Assembly (NCBI RefSeq): GCF_019704555.1 | Contig: NZ_AP024745.1 | Coordinates: 5,588,501-5,652,500, forward strand | Origin: Actinoplanes sp. L3-i22 | GTDB lineage: Bacteria; Actinomycetota; Actinomycetes; Mycobacteriales; Micromonosporaceae | DNA length: 64,000 bases | Direction of reading: 5' to 3' | Shown here: positions 50,309 through 59,005 of the stretch, one piece after another | How the letters are laid out: every line of letters begins with the position of its first letter | Numbering within the stretch: the stretch's first letter is position 1 | Made by a program: the position numbers and the translations under genes | The notes under the pieces: model-generated | What the model saw: the letters and a program-made list of their open reading frames with translations, nothing else | Databases searched by the model: none | What the model was told of the DNA's origin: nothing

Positions 50309-50878
50309 GTGGCGATCTGGGACTTCCGGCGTGTGGACACGGGCGATTTCGGGCTGCTCGCACGCTGGCTGTCGCGGCCGCACGTCGCCCGGTGGTGGAA
50401 CCACGAGTGGACCGCCGAGGCGGTGGAGCGGGACTTCGGTCCGTCGGCGCGCGGCGAGGAGCCCAACCAGGACTGGCTGGCGTCGGTGGCCGGGCGTCCG
50501 GTCGGCCTGTTGCAACGCTGCTGGTGGAGCGACTATCCGGAGTACCTCGCCGAGATGACGCCGGTCTACCCGGTGCCGCCGCGGGCGGTCAGCATCGACT
50601 ACCTCATCGGGGAACCCGGCGACGTGGGCCACGGGCTGGGCACCTCGATGATCGCCGCGTTCGTCGCCCGCACCTGGACCGACCTGCCCGGGTCGTCGTG
50701 CGTCGTGGTCCCGGTCGTCGCGGCGAACCCGGCGTCGTGGCGGGCGCTGGAGAAGGCCGGCTTCACGCCGGTCGCCGAGGGCGACCTGGAGCCGGACAAC
50801 CCGATCGACGACCGCCGGCACCGCGTGTTGCGGCTCGACCGCCCGGTTACCGCTGGTCCGGCAGCAGCGGGCGCATGA
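50309..50878 (+). CDS. GNAT acetyltransferase, AAC(6')-like
   Basis: A 189-residue acetyltransferase. FRRVDTGDFGLLARWLSRPHVARWW is the opening seen in aminoglycoside 6'-N-acetyltransferases and their relatives (W-L-x-x-P-H-V-x-x-W-W). SIDYLIGEPGDVGHGLGTSMIAAFV is the acetyl-CoA loop with the G-x-G-x-G/A pattern, and VVAANPASWRALEKAGF the end motif. Similar chromosomal proteins acetylate aminoglycosides or siderophore-type amines, so drug resistance is possible but unproven. GTG start at 50309. It overlaps the convergent NIPSNAP gene by 32 bases. Confidence 0.87.
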   Translation: MAIWDFRRVDTGDFGLLARWLSRPHVARWWNHEWTAEAVERDFGPSARGEEPNQDWLASVAGRPVGLLQRCWWSDYPEYLAEMTPVYPVPPRAVSIDYLIGEPGDVGHGLGTSMIAAFVARTWTDLPGSSCVVVPVVAANPASWRALEKAGFTPVAEGDLEPDNPIDDRRHRVLRLDRPVTAGPAAAGA

Positions 50879-51161
50879 AGGTCCGCTCATACCGCAGGAC
50901 GCAGCCCGACTCGTCCCGGATCCGGTCGGCGGCCACGAACTCCGGGTCCGCGCCGAACCGGGAGCGGTAGCGCTCGTAGGCGGCCAGGCTCTCAAAGCTG
51001 AACAGCGCCTCCGCCCGATCGCTGGCCCCCTCGGCCGGCAGGAAGTAGCCGTGGTGAAGCCCGCCGTGCTTCGCCACCAGGCGCATCCACTCCCGGGCGA
51101 ACCGCTCGAACGCCCCGATCTGCGCCGGATCGATGGTGTAGTGCACAACGCAGGTAATCAC
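50847..51161 (-). CDS. NIPSNAP family protein
   Basis: A 104-residue ferredoxin-like (dimeric alpha/beta-barrel) protein: VITCVVHYTIDPAQIGAFERFAREWMRLVAKHGGLHHGYFLP, then FSFESLAAYERYRSRFG and CVLRYERTFMRPL. The pattern of E-x-F-x-x-x-W followed by H-G-G-x-H-G-Y-F-x-P is characteristic of NIPSNAP proteins, whose function is not settled. Start is GTG at 51161. It is divergent from the L7/L12-like gene by about 58 bases. Confidence 0.85.
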   Translation of the reverse strand: MITCVVHYTIDPAQIGAFERFAREWMRLVAKHGGLHHGYFLPAEGASDRAEALFSFESLAAYERYRSRFGADPEFVAADRIRDESGCVLRYERTFMRPLLPDQR

Positions 51162-51219
51162 CCCACCGACCCTATGCCCACCCTCCGATGTGGTTGCGGG
51201 TCGTTGATTTGATGTGTCG

Positions 51220-51540
51220 ATGGATCCGTTTGAGGCAACTCTGCTCATCCTCGCCACGATCGGGTCGATGGTGGCCGCGGTCGGCGCCTGGTTCCAGGAC
51301 AGGCGGATTTCCGAGGTCCAACTCGCCGCCGTCCAGCGCAAGCTCGACCTGGTGATGGCTCATCTCGGGATCCCGGCCCCCGAGGAGGCGGAGGTGGTCC
51401 GGCACCTGGAGAACGGCCGGGCGATCGACGCCGTCCGTGCCTATCGCAAGCAGACCGGCCGGGGCCTGCTCGAGTCGAAGCAGGCGGTGGACCGCATCGC
51501 CGCCCGGCTCCAGGACGACCGGCTCAAGAATGAGTTTTAG
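51220..51540 (+). CDS. Membrane-anchored protein with ribosomal L7/L12 C-terminal-like domain
   Basis: A 106-residue protein. An N-terminal helix (FEATLLILATIGSMVAAVGAWF) is followed by a short coiled segment (EVQLAAVQRKLDLVMAHLG). The last 45 residues, EEAEVVRHLENGRAIDAVRAYRKQTGRGLLESKQAVDRIAARL, match the L7/L12 C-terminal fold (G-x-x-I-x-A-I-K-x-x-R-x-x-T-G-L-G-L-x-E-A-K). Such L7/L12-like small proteins occur in actinomycetes without known function. ATG 51220 or GTG 51214 may be the start; neither has a ribosome site. It overlaps the next gene by 11 bases. Confidence 0.8.
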   Translation: MDPFEATLLILATIGSMVAAVGAWFQDRRISEVQLAAVQRKLDLVMAHLGIPAPEEAEVVRHLENGRAIDAVRAYRKQTGRGLLESKQAVDRIAARLQDDRLKNEF

Positions 51541-52072
51541 GGTGGTACTGAAGCGGCTGGCTGCCGACGACGCCCCCGCGATCCTGGCCTTCGAGCTGGC
51601 GAACCGGGCGTTCTTCGCCGCCACCATCTTCGACCGCGGTGACGAGTTCTTCGACCACTTCGCCGACCGGCACCGCGACCTGCTGGTCCTGCAGGAGGCC
51701 GGCGCCTGCGCGTTCTACCTGCTCATCGACGAAGACGAAGACGAGGACGACGGCGGCGCGGTGCTGGGCCGGTTCAACCTGTTCGACATCCAGTTCGGCA
51801 CCGCGGTCCTCGGCTACCGGGTCGCGCAGCACGCCACCGGCCGCGGGCTGGCGACCGCCGCGGTCCGCGAGCTGTGCGGCCTGGCGGCGACCCGGCACGG
51901 CCTGCGCACCCTGCGGGCCGCGACCGCGCTCACGAACGTCGCCTCCCAGCGGGTGCTGACCAAGGCCGGCTTCACCCCGGTCGGCCCGGCCGATCCGGCC
52001 GAGCTCAGCGGCAAGCCGGGCACCTGGTACCAGCGTGACCTGCGAAAAACCGAGGATCAAAAACCCGATTGA
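51530..52072 (+). CDS. GNAT family N-acetyltransferase (RimJ-like)
   Basis: A 180-residue acetyltransferase. LKRLAADDAPAILAFELANRAFF opens the domain. YRVAQHATGRGLATAAVRELCGLA carries the acetyl-CoA Q/R-x-x-G-x-G/A motif (R-G-L-A-T) and ATALTNVASQRVLTKAGF the last motif, as in ribosomal-protein N-acetyltransferases. An acidic surface loop (DEDEDEDDGG) near residue 75 is unusual. It starts at ATG inside the upstream L7/L12-like gene, so the two are coupled. Confidence 0.9.
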   Translation: MSFRVVLKRLAADDAPAILAFELANRAFFAATIFDRGDEFFDHFADRHRDLLVLQEAGACAFYLLIDEDEDEDDGGAVLGRFNLFDIQFGTAVLGYRVAQHATGRGLATAAVRELCGLAATRHGLRTLRAATALTNVASQRVLTKAGFTPVGPADPAELSGKPGTWYQRDLRKTEDQKPD

Positions 52073-52107
52073 GGCGTACGCCGACAGCCCCGCCCGGGAC
52101 GTGTTGA

Positions 52108-53076
52108 ATGGCGGTTGTGCCGGACACCGACGGGTTCACCGAGGCGGCCGAGCCGTTCCGGCGGGAACTGTTCGCGCACTGCTACCGCCTGCTCGGCTCG
52201 ATCCAGGACGCCGAGGACACCGTCCAGGAGACGTACCTCCGGGCCTGGCGTTCGTTCCGTTCGTTCGAGGGTCGTTCCTCGCTGCGCACCTGGCTCTACC
52301 AGATCGCGACCAACCGCTGCCTGACCGAGCTGGCGAAGCGGAGCCGCCGGCTGCTGCCGTCCGGTGCGGGCGCCCCGGAGCCGGATCCCGGCGCGCCGCT
52401 GCGGGTCGGCGCCGACGTGAGCTGGCTGCAGCCGGTCCCGGACGCGATGCTCGACCCGGCGGCCGTCGTCGCCGCCCGCGCGACGGTGCGGCTGGCGCTG
52501 GTGGCGAGTCTGCAGCACCTCCCGCCGAGGCAGCGGGCGGTCCTGGTGCTGCGGGACGTGCTCGGGTTCCCGGCCGCCGACGTCGCGGCCATGCTGGACA
52601 CCACGACGGCGTCGGTGAAGAGCGCCCTGCAGCGGGCCCGCGCCCGGCTGGCCGAGCTGGGCCTGACCGACGACGACGTCACCGAGCCGGCCGCCCCGCG
52701 CGCCCGCGAGCTCCTCGACCGCTACATCGCCGCCTTCGAGAACGCCGACGCGGACGCCCTGGAACGGCTCCTGCTGGCCGACGCCACCCTGGAGGCGACC
52801 CCGCTGCGCACCTGGTTCCGTGGCCGCGCGGTCTGCCTCCCGTTCCTGCGGGACCGTCTGCTCGGCGCGCCCGGCGACTGGCGCATGCATCCGACCAGCG
52901 CCAATGGCCAGCCCGCGGCCGTGGCTTTACGCCGCGACGCGAGCGGGATCCTGCGGCCGTACGGGATCTGCGTCCTGACCGTCACGGCGGCCGGCATCGG
53001 GCGGATCACCTCGTTCGGCGATCCGGCGCTGGTGACCGATTCCTTCGCCGTACCCGCAAGGTCTTCCTGGGTGTAA
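52108..53076 (+). CDS. ECF sigma factor with C-terminal SnoaL-like domain (SigG-type)
   Basis: A 322-residue sigma factor. Region 2 is FAHCYRLLGSIQDAEDTVQETYLRAWRSF near residue 25 and region 4 is LQHLPPRQRAVLVLRDVLGFPAADVAAML with SVKSALQRARARLAELG. From residue 195 a SnoaL-like fold follows (ARELLDRYIAAFENADADALERLLLADATLEATP). Such tails replace anti-sigma factors as built-in regulators. ATG 52108 or GTG 52117 can be the start. It ends 28 bases before the quinone oxidoreductase gene, the obvious candidate target. Confidence 0.93.
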   Translation: MAVVPDTDGFTEAAEPFRRELFAHCYRLLGSIQDAEDTVQETYLRAWRSFRSFEGRSSLRTWLYQIATNRCLTELAKRSRRLLPSGAGAPEPDPGAPLRVGADVSWLQPVPDAMLDPAAVVAARATVRLALVASLQHLPPRQRAVLVLRDVLGFPAADVAAMLDTTTASVKSALQRARARLAELGLTDDDVTEPAAPRARELLDRYIAAFENADADALERLLLADATLEATPLRTWFRGRAVCLPFLRDRLLGAPGDWRMHPTSANGQPAAVALRRDASGILRPYGICVLTVTAAGIGRITSFGDPALVTDSFAVPARSSWV

Positions 53077-53104
53077 ATCGACGCCCAGCCGAAGGAAACC
53101 GACC

Positions 53105-54112
53105 ATGCACGCGCTCCAGCAGACATCTTTCGACGGCCCGCGGGACCTGCGCCTGATCACCGACGCGCCGGTCCCGGAACCCGGCCCGGGCGAGATCCTG
53201 ATCCGGGTGACCGCCGCCGGGGTCAACTTCGCCGACCTCCAGCAGGCCACCGGCATCTTCGCGGGCGGCCCGCGACCGCCGTACATCGCGGGCATCGAGG
53301 CCGCCGGCGAGATCGTCACCGTCGGCGCCGGCGTGACCGGCCTGGAACCCGGTGCCGGCGTGACCGGCCTGGAACCCGGTGCCCACGTGATCGGCGCGAG
53401 CATCGCCGGCCGGGCGTTCGCCGAGTACCTGCGGCTGCCCGCGTCCGCGGCGGTCCCGGTCCCGGCCGGCTGGACCGGCGAGCAGGCGCTCGGCCTGGTG
53501 GTCAGCCTGCCCACCGCGCTGGCCGCGCTCCGGCCGCTGGGCCGGATCGCCGCCGGGCAGACCGTCGTGATCCACGCCGCGGCCGGCGCCACGGGCCAGG
53601 CCGCGGTGCTGCTGGCCCGGCACTACGGCGCGACGATCATCGCCACGGCTTCGCCGGAAAAACACGATTCGGTACGGAGGGCAGGCGCCGATCACGTCCT
53701 CGACTCCCGCAGCCCGGAGCTGGCCGCCGAGATCCTGGAGCTGACCGGCGGCACCGGCGCCGACCTGGTCCTGGAGTCGGCCGGCGGCCGCACCCTGGCG
53801 GCCAGCCTCGCCGCGACCAGGCGGGTCACCGGCCGGGTCGTCGTCTACGGCCTGGCCGGCGGGGAGGCCACGGTCACCAACCGGGATCTGGTCTACCGGC
53901 ACCAGGTCCACCTGATCGGGCTGAACATCGGTGTCCTGATCCAGGCCGCGCCGGCGATCTTCGGCGAGGTGATGGGCGAACTGTTCGGCCTGATCGGGAC
54001 CGGCGTGCTCGGGCCGGGCCGGCCCACTACGTACCCCCTCGCCGAAGGCCCGAAGGCCTTGAGTGATCTCGCGGCCCGGACCACCGTCGGCCGTCTGGCA
54101 CTGCGGCCCTGA
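53105..54112 (+). CDS. NADPH:quinone oxidoreductase (MDR superfamily)
   Basis: A 335-residue zinc-free MDR enzyme: ITDAPVPEPGPGEILIRVTAAGVNFADLQQATG, PYIAGIEAAGEIVTVG, then VVIHAAAGATGQAAVLLARHYGA, the NADP-binding turn at about residue 158, and LVLESAGGRTLAASLAA. It probably reduces quinones. Residues 75-92 contain a nine-residue segment twice (GAGVTGLEP), from a perfect 27-base tandem duplication; the copy adds nine residues to a surface turn before GAHVIG. It lies 28 bases after the ECF sigma gene and may be in its regulon. Confidence 0.92.
   Translation: MHALQQTSFDGPRDLRLITDAPVPEPGPGEILIRVTAAGVNFADLQQATGIFAGGPRPPYIAGIEAAGEIVTVGAGVTGLEPGAGVTGLEPGAHVIGASIAGRAFAEYLRLPASAAVPVPAGWTGEQALGLVVSLPTALAALRPLGRIAAGQTVVIHAAAGATGQAAVLLARHYGATIIATASPEKHDSVRRAGADHVLDSRSPELAAEILELTGGTGADLVLESAGGRTLAASLAATRRVTGRVVVYGLAGGEATVTNRDLVYRHQVHLIGLNIGVLIQAAPAIFGEVMGELFGLIGTGVLGPGRPTTYPLAEGPKALSDLAARTTVGRLALRP
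53327..53380 (+). repeat. Perfect 27-base tandem duplication inside the quinone oxidoreductase gene
   Basis: Two identical 27-base units, beginning GCCGGCGTGACCGG and ending GGAACCCGGT, lie at 53327-53353 and 53354-53380. They keep the frame and duplicate nine residues. Complete identity points to a recent event. Confidence 0.9.
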
Positions 54113-54128
54113 CCCGTAAGATCGCAGC

Positions 54129-56231
54129 GTGCTTGCCTGGCTGCGCCGCCGTGACCCCGGCCTGTCGACCGTTCGCCGCGCCGCCCGGATCACGGTCGTG
54201 GCGTGCGCGGGCTTCTATCTGAGCCGGTACGTGCTGGGCAATCCCGGCATGGCGCCCTACGCGCTGTTCACCGTGATCGCGCTGGGCCTGCTCTCGCAGA
54301 TCTCCGGCAGCCCCGGGCAGCGGGCCAGAACGCTGCTCGGGGTGCTGCCGGTCGGCTGGGTGCTGGTCACCCTGGGCACGCTGCTGTCGTTCAACACGTG
54401 GGCGGCCGCCGCCGGGATGTTCGTGCTCGGCTTCCTGGTCAGCTTCGCCGGAGTCGGCGGGCCGCGGCTGGTCGGCCTGGCCGCGGGCGGTCAGCTGCTC
54501 TACATCCTGCCGTGTTTCCCGCCCTACGATCCGGGTGGCCTGGGCTGGCGGCTGGCCGGCGTCACGCTGGCCGTGCTGCTGCTGGCCGGCGCCGAGCTGG
54601 TGCTGTGGCCGGACGCGACGCCGGTGCCCTACCGGACCAGGCTGGCCACCGCGATCGCCGGGCTGTCCGCCTGCCTGACCGCGATCGCCGACAGCTGGTC
54701 GGAGGTGCCGGGCGGCCGGGAACGGCTGGCCGCGCTGCTGCCGGAGGCGACCGAGGCGGCCGACGCGCTGCGCCCGTCCCGGCTCCCGCCGACCCAGCGA
54801 CCGGCCTCGGCGGGCAAGCGGGACCGGGCGCTGAGCTCGGCCGCGGGCACCGTGCGGCTGCTGCTCGGGCGGGTCGGCGACCTGAACGCCGAGGACGAGC
54901 ACCTGGCGGTCGCGGTGCCGGCCGCGGCCGAGCTGGTCCGGGTGGCCGCCGGATGCGCCGGGACGGCCGCGGCCTGGCTGCGCGGCGAGGGCCCGGTGCC
55001 GGACACCACGACCATGTCGGCGGCGCTGCAGACGTTCCGGCTGCGGCGGATGGGCACCGACCCGGAGGGCCTGCCGCCCGAACGCCTGCGGCTGGGGTCG
55101 CTCGCGCTCAGCCTCGGCGAGTGGGTGCTCAGCATGGTCACCGCGATCCGGATCGCGGCCGGCGCCCCGATCCACCCGGATTCCACGCCGGCCGAGGCAA
55201 GACCAGGACCTTTCTGGTACGCGTACGAGTCCACCCGCCGGCTGTGGTGGCACCGCCTGCGGGAGAACCTGACCCCGCGCTCGGTCCACTTCCAGGGCGC
55301 CCTCCGACTGGCCGCCGCGCTGGCCGCGGCCCGGCTGCTGAGCGGGATCCTCGACGTGTCGCACGGGTTCTGGGTGCTGCTGACCGTCCTGACCGTGCTG
55401 CGCACGTCGGCCGCGGCCACCCGGTCCACGCTGCGCCCGGCCCTGGTCGGCACGGTGATCGGCTCGGTCGCCGCGGCCGGTCTGCTGTTCATCCCGGTGG
55501 ATCCGATGTGGTACGCGCTGCTGCTGCCGGTCCTGATGCTGGTCGGTTTCGCGGCCGGCCCGCTGCTCGGGTTGGGCTGGTCGCAGGGCTTCCTGTCGGT
55601 GACGATCGCGCTGATCTTCGCCCAGGTGTCGCCGGTGGACTGGCGGCTGGCCGAGACCCGGGTGCTCGACGTCGCGTTCGGCGCGGTGATCGGGGTGGTG
55701 ATCGGCCTGTTCGCGTGGCCGCGCGGCGCGTCCGGCGAGCTGCACCGGGCGGCCGGGATCTTCCTCGCCGACGGGGCCCGGGTGGTCCGGGACACCGTGG
55801 ACGTGCTGGCCCACGGGCGGCAGCCGGGTGCGGCGCTGCCCCGGGCCCGGTCCGACGGGATGCTGGCCGAGGCGTCGTACGCGCTGTTCCAGAGCGAGCC
55901 GGCGCACCCCGGCGGCGTCGACTGGCAGGCCACGCTGGTCGCCGGGCATCACGCGGTACGCGGGGCCGAGGCGCTGATCAAGTCCTGCCCGACCGGCGGG
56001 TTGCTGCCCTGCGTGGCCGAGCTGACGGTGAGCACCGCGGACGTGGCCGGCCGCTACGAGCACGCCGCGCTCGCGCTGCTGCTGCACGACCCGGCGACCG
56101 CGGCCGCCGCCAACGGCGGGCCGCCCGAGCTGGCCTGGCCGGACGACCTCGGCCGCGACCTGTACCACCTGGCCGACCTGCGGGTCTGGCTCGACGGCCT
56201 GCGCGACGACCTGGGCCGCCTGGCCGGCTGA
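54129..56231 (+). CDS. FUSC family aromatic acid exporter-like membrane protein
   Basis: A 700-residue inner membrane protein with two blocks of about five to six helices each. The first starts STVRRAARITVVACAGFYLSRYVLGNPGMAPYALFTVIALG, and the second, at about residue 390, HFQGALRLAAALAAARLLSGILDVSHGFWVLLTVLTVLRTSAAAT, is the typical FUSC core with FAWPRG after the last helix. Large cytoplasmic regions follow each block. FUSC proteins export aromatic carboxylic acids or similar compounds. GTG start at 54129, 16 bases after the oxidoreductase gene, so they may be cotranscribed. Confidence 0.88.
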   Translation: MLAWLRRRDPGLSTVRRAARITVVACAGFYLSRYVLGNPGMAPYALFTVIALGLLSQISGSPGQRARTLLGVLPVGWVLVTLGTLLSFNTWAAAAGMFVLGFLVSFAGVGGPRLVGLAAGGQLLYILPCFPPYDPGGLGWRLAGVTLAVLLLAGAELVLWPDATPVPYRTRLATAIAGLSACLTAIADSWSEVPGGRERLAALLPEATEAADALRPSRLPPTQRPASAGKRDRALSSAAGTVRLLLGRVGDLNAEDEHLAVAVPAAAELVRVAAGCAGTAAAWLRGEGPVPDTTTMSAALQTFRLRRMGTDPEGLPPERLRLGSLALSLGEWVLSMVTAIRIAAGAPIHPDSTPAEARPGPFWYAYESTRRLWWHRLRENLTPRSVHFQGALRLAAALAAARLLSGILDVSHGFWVLLTVLTVLRTSAAATRSTLRPALVGTVIGSVAAAGLLFIPVDPMWYALLLPVLMLVGFAAGPLLGLGWSQGFLSVTIALIFAQVSPVDWRLAETRVLDVAFGAVIGVVIGLFAWPRGASGELHRAAGIFLADGARVVRDTVDVLAHGRQPGAALPRARSDGMLAEASYALFQSEPAHPGGVDWQATLVAGHHAVRGAEALIKSCPTGGLLPCVAELTVSTADVAGRYEHAALALLLHDPATAAAANGGPPELAWPDDLGRDLYHLADLRVWLDGLRDDLGRLAG

Positions 56232-56293
56232 CCGGTCAGCGGGCCGCCCGGAGGCGCCGGGAGTTGACGAAGGACGACTACTGTCCTGCGATC

Positions 56294-59005
56294 ATGACAG
56301 CTTTGTTCGGGCGGGACGCCGAGATCACGGCCGTGACCGGTGTGCTGGACGTCGCGGCGGCCCGCGTCGCCGCCCCGGCTGAGCAGCGCACCCTGCTGAT
56401 CTGCGGCGAGCCGGGGATCGGCAAGACGGCGCTGCTGGAGGCCGCGGTCGGCCAGGCCGGCCGGCTCGGGCTGCGGGTGTTGCGCACCACCGGAGTGCAG
56501 TCCGAGGCCGACCTGCCGTACGCCGGGCTGCACCAGCTGTTCCTGCCGTTGCTGGGGGAGCTGGACCGGCTGGAGCCGGACGACCGGGACGCGCTCGGCG
56601 CCGCGTTCGGGTTCACCGACGCGGAGGCCGGCAGCCCGTTCCGGATCGCGGCGGCCGGGCTGCAACTGCTCGGCGGGAGCGCGGCCGAGCAGCCGGTGCT
56701 GATCGCCGTCGAGGACGCGCACTGGCTGGACGGCCCGACCCGGGACGTGCTGATGTTCGTGCTGCGGCAGGCCACCCACGACGACATCGCGGTGCTGATC
56801 ACCACGCGGGAGACCGGCGGCGGGGCGTACGGCGCCGGGCTTCCGGTGCTGGCGCTGGGCCGGCTCGCCCCGGAGGCCGCGGCCGGTCTGCTCGACGAGC
56901 GCACCCCGGGCCTGCCCGCCGAGGTTCGCGAGCGGCTGCTCGGGCTGGCCGACGGGTTGCCGCTGGCGCTGCGGGAGCTGCCGACCGCCGCCACCGACCT
57001 GCCGGTGCCGGGCGCCGGCCCGGCCGTGGTCACCCTGACCGGCCGGCTGGAGCAGATCTTCGCCGGCCGGTTGGCCGGCCTGCCGCCGGGCGCCCGGACG
57101 TACCTGCTGTTCGCGGCGCTGGACGACGGGGTACGCCAGGACGACCTGATCGCCGGGCGCCCGGTCACCGCCGCCGACCTCGACGCGATCGTCGCCGCCC
57201 GGCTGGCCACGCCCGGCCCCGGCGCGGTGCGCTGGGAACATCCGCTGGCCCGCTCGGCGGTCCGCCAGAGCGCCGCCCCGGCCGAGCGCCGCGCCGCGCA
57301 CGCCGCCCTCGCCGCGCACCTGGCCGGCGAACCGGATCGGGCGGTCTGGCACCGGGCCGCGGCGGCGATCGGACCCGACGAGGACCTCGCCGAGGCCCTC
57401 GCCGCGACCGCCCACCGGGCCCGCCGCCGGGGTGCCCTGGCGATCGCGATCGCCGCCCTGGAGCAGGCCGCCGTGACCGGTACCGATCAGACCCGCCGGG
57501 GCGACCGGCTGCTCACCGCCGTCGACTTCGCCAGCAACCTCGGCCGGATGGACCTGCTCGGGCACCTGTTCGAGGTCGCCGCCGGGGTCGACCTGGACCC
57601 GGCCACCCGCAACTACTTCAGCTGGGTCGAGGAGGCCGTCGGACTGCGCGCCTGGACCGGGGTCGAGCGGGTCCCGGCGTTCACCGCGGCGGTGCGGGAC
57701 CTGCGCGACGCCGGGCAGATCGACCGGGCGCTCGACCACCTCTTCGGGTTCGCGCTGCGCTGCTGGTACTCGACGATGGACGACGAGTCGCGGGCCGAGC
57801 TCTCCACCCTCGCCGCCGAACTGGACCCGAGCCTGTCCGAGCCGCGTCAGCTCGCCGTGATGGCGTGGTGCGACCCGATCCGGCAGGCCGGGACGGTCCG
57901 GGGCCGGCTGGCCGCGGTCGCCGCCGCCCGGGCCGGGGACCCGGAAGGGCTCGCCCATCTGGTCATGGCCGCCGCCGCGGTCGGTGACCACCCGCGGGCG
58001 GCCGAGCTGCTCGAACTCGCCTATCCCGGGCTGCGGGCCCAGGGCCGGATCGGCCAGCTGGTCGAGACGCTCGGCGCGGCCGCCTGGATGTACATCCAGC
58101 TCGGCCGGCCGCGGGACGCGGAGATCGTCTCGGACGAGGCGGTCCGGCTCGGCCGGGCCAGTGGCCAGCCCCGGATGATCGCGATCGCGGCGCTCGGGAC
58201 CGGCGCGGCCGCCGCCCAGCGCGGCGACGAGGCGCTCGCCGAGTCGGTGACGGCGCAGATGGAGCTGGTGCTGGCCGGGCCGGCGATCGCGCACCTGCGG
58301 CTGGTGCGGGCCACGGCCCTGCTCGGCGCGGGCCGGTACCCGCAGGCGTACGAGCAGTTGCGGACCGTTTTTGATCCGGCCGACCCGGCCTACCACCCGT
58401 TCATCCAGCACTGGCTGATCGGGGACTGGGCGGAGACCTGCCGCCATCTCGGCCGCGCCGACGAGGCCTGGTCCACGGTCGCCGCCCTCACCGAGGTGGC
58501 CGGCCGGACCGACTCACCGGGTCTCGACGTCAACCTGGTGTACGCCCGGGCGATCCTCTCCGACGACGAGGACGCCGACCAGGTGTTCGGCGTCGCGCTC
58601 GCCGGTGACCTCGACGCGTGGCCGCTGCTGCGGGCGCGGTTGCTGCTCGCGTACGGAATCCGCCTGCGCCGCCGCCGCCGGGTGACCGACGCCCGGGGCC
58701 GCCTGCGGTCCGCCCTGGAGCTGTTCACCGCGATCGGCGCCGCGGCCTGGGCCGGCCAGACCCGCCGCGAGCTGGTCGCGGCCGGGGTCACGGTGGCCGA
58801 CCCGGAACCGCCGGCCGGGGCCGGGCTGACCGCACAGGAGACGCAGATCGCCCGGCTCGCCGCGGGCGGGATCACCAACCGGGAGATCGGCCGGCGGCTG
58901 TTCCTGTCGCACCGCACCGTCGGCACCCACCTGCACCGGATCTACTTCAAACTGGGCGTGCCGAACCGGACCGCGCTGGCCGACCTGCTCAGTCGTCAGG
59001 GGTAG
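56294..59005 (+). CDS. LAL-type LuxR family regulator (large ATP-binding), copy 1
   Basis: A 903-residue regulator. The N-terminal STAND/AAA module has Walker A LLICGEPGIGKTALLEAAV near residue 36 and Walker B LIAVEDAHWLDG near residue 140. A long helical (TPR-like) middle follows. The C-terminal LuxR helix-turn-helix, LTAQETQIARLAAGGITNREIGRRLFLSHRTVGTHLHRIYFKLGV, is at about residues 845-900. LAL proteins control secondary metabolite or carbohydrate genes. It is convergent with a second LAL gene, overlapping by 17 bases. The ATG at 56294 is internal to a longer open frame that is antisense-like upstream. Confidence 0.93.
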   Translation: MTALFGRDAEITAVTGVLDVAAARVAAPAEQRTLLICGEPGIGKTALLEAAVGQAGRLGLRVLRTTGVQSEADLPYAGLHQLFLPLLGELDRLEPDDRDALGAAFGFTDAEAGSPFRIAAAGLQLLGGSAAEQPVLIAVEDAHWLDGPTRDVLMFVLRQATHDDIAVLITTRETGGGAYGAGLPVLALGRLAPEAAAGLLDERTPGLPAEVRERLLGLADGLPLALRELPTAATDLPVPGAGPAVVTLTGRLEQIFAGRLAGLPPGARTYLLFAALDDGVRQDDLIAGRPVTAADLDAIVAARLATPGPGAVRWEHPLARSAVRQSAAPAERRAAHAALAAHLAGEPDRAVWHRAAAAIGPDEDLAEALAATAHRARRRGALAIAIAALEQAAVTGTDQTRRGDRLLTAVDFASNLGRMDLLGHLFEVAAGVDLDPATRNYFSWVEEAVGLRAWTGVERVPAFTAAVRDLRDAGQIDRALDHLFGFALRCWYSTMDDESRAELSTLAAELDPSLSEPRQLAVMAWCDPIRQAGTVRGRLAAVAAARAGDPEGLAHLVMAAAAVGDHPRAAELLELAYPGLRAQGRIGQLVETLGAAAWMYIQLGRPRDAEIVSDEAVRLGRASGQPRMIAIAALGTGAAAAQRGDEALAESVTAQMELVLAGPAIAHLRLVRATALLGAGRYPQAYEQLRTVFDPADPAYHPFIQHWLIGDWAETCRHLGRADEAWSTVAALTEVAGRTDSPGLDVNLVYARAILSDDEDADQVFGVALAGDLDAWPLLRARLLLAYGIRLRRRRRVTDARGRLRSALELFTAIGAAAWAGQTRRELVAAGVTVADPEPPAGAGLTAQETQIARLAAGGITNREIGRRLFLSHRTVGTHLHRIYFKLGVPNRTALADLLSRQG

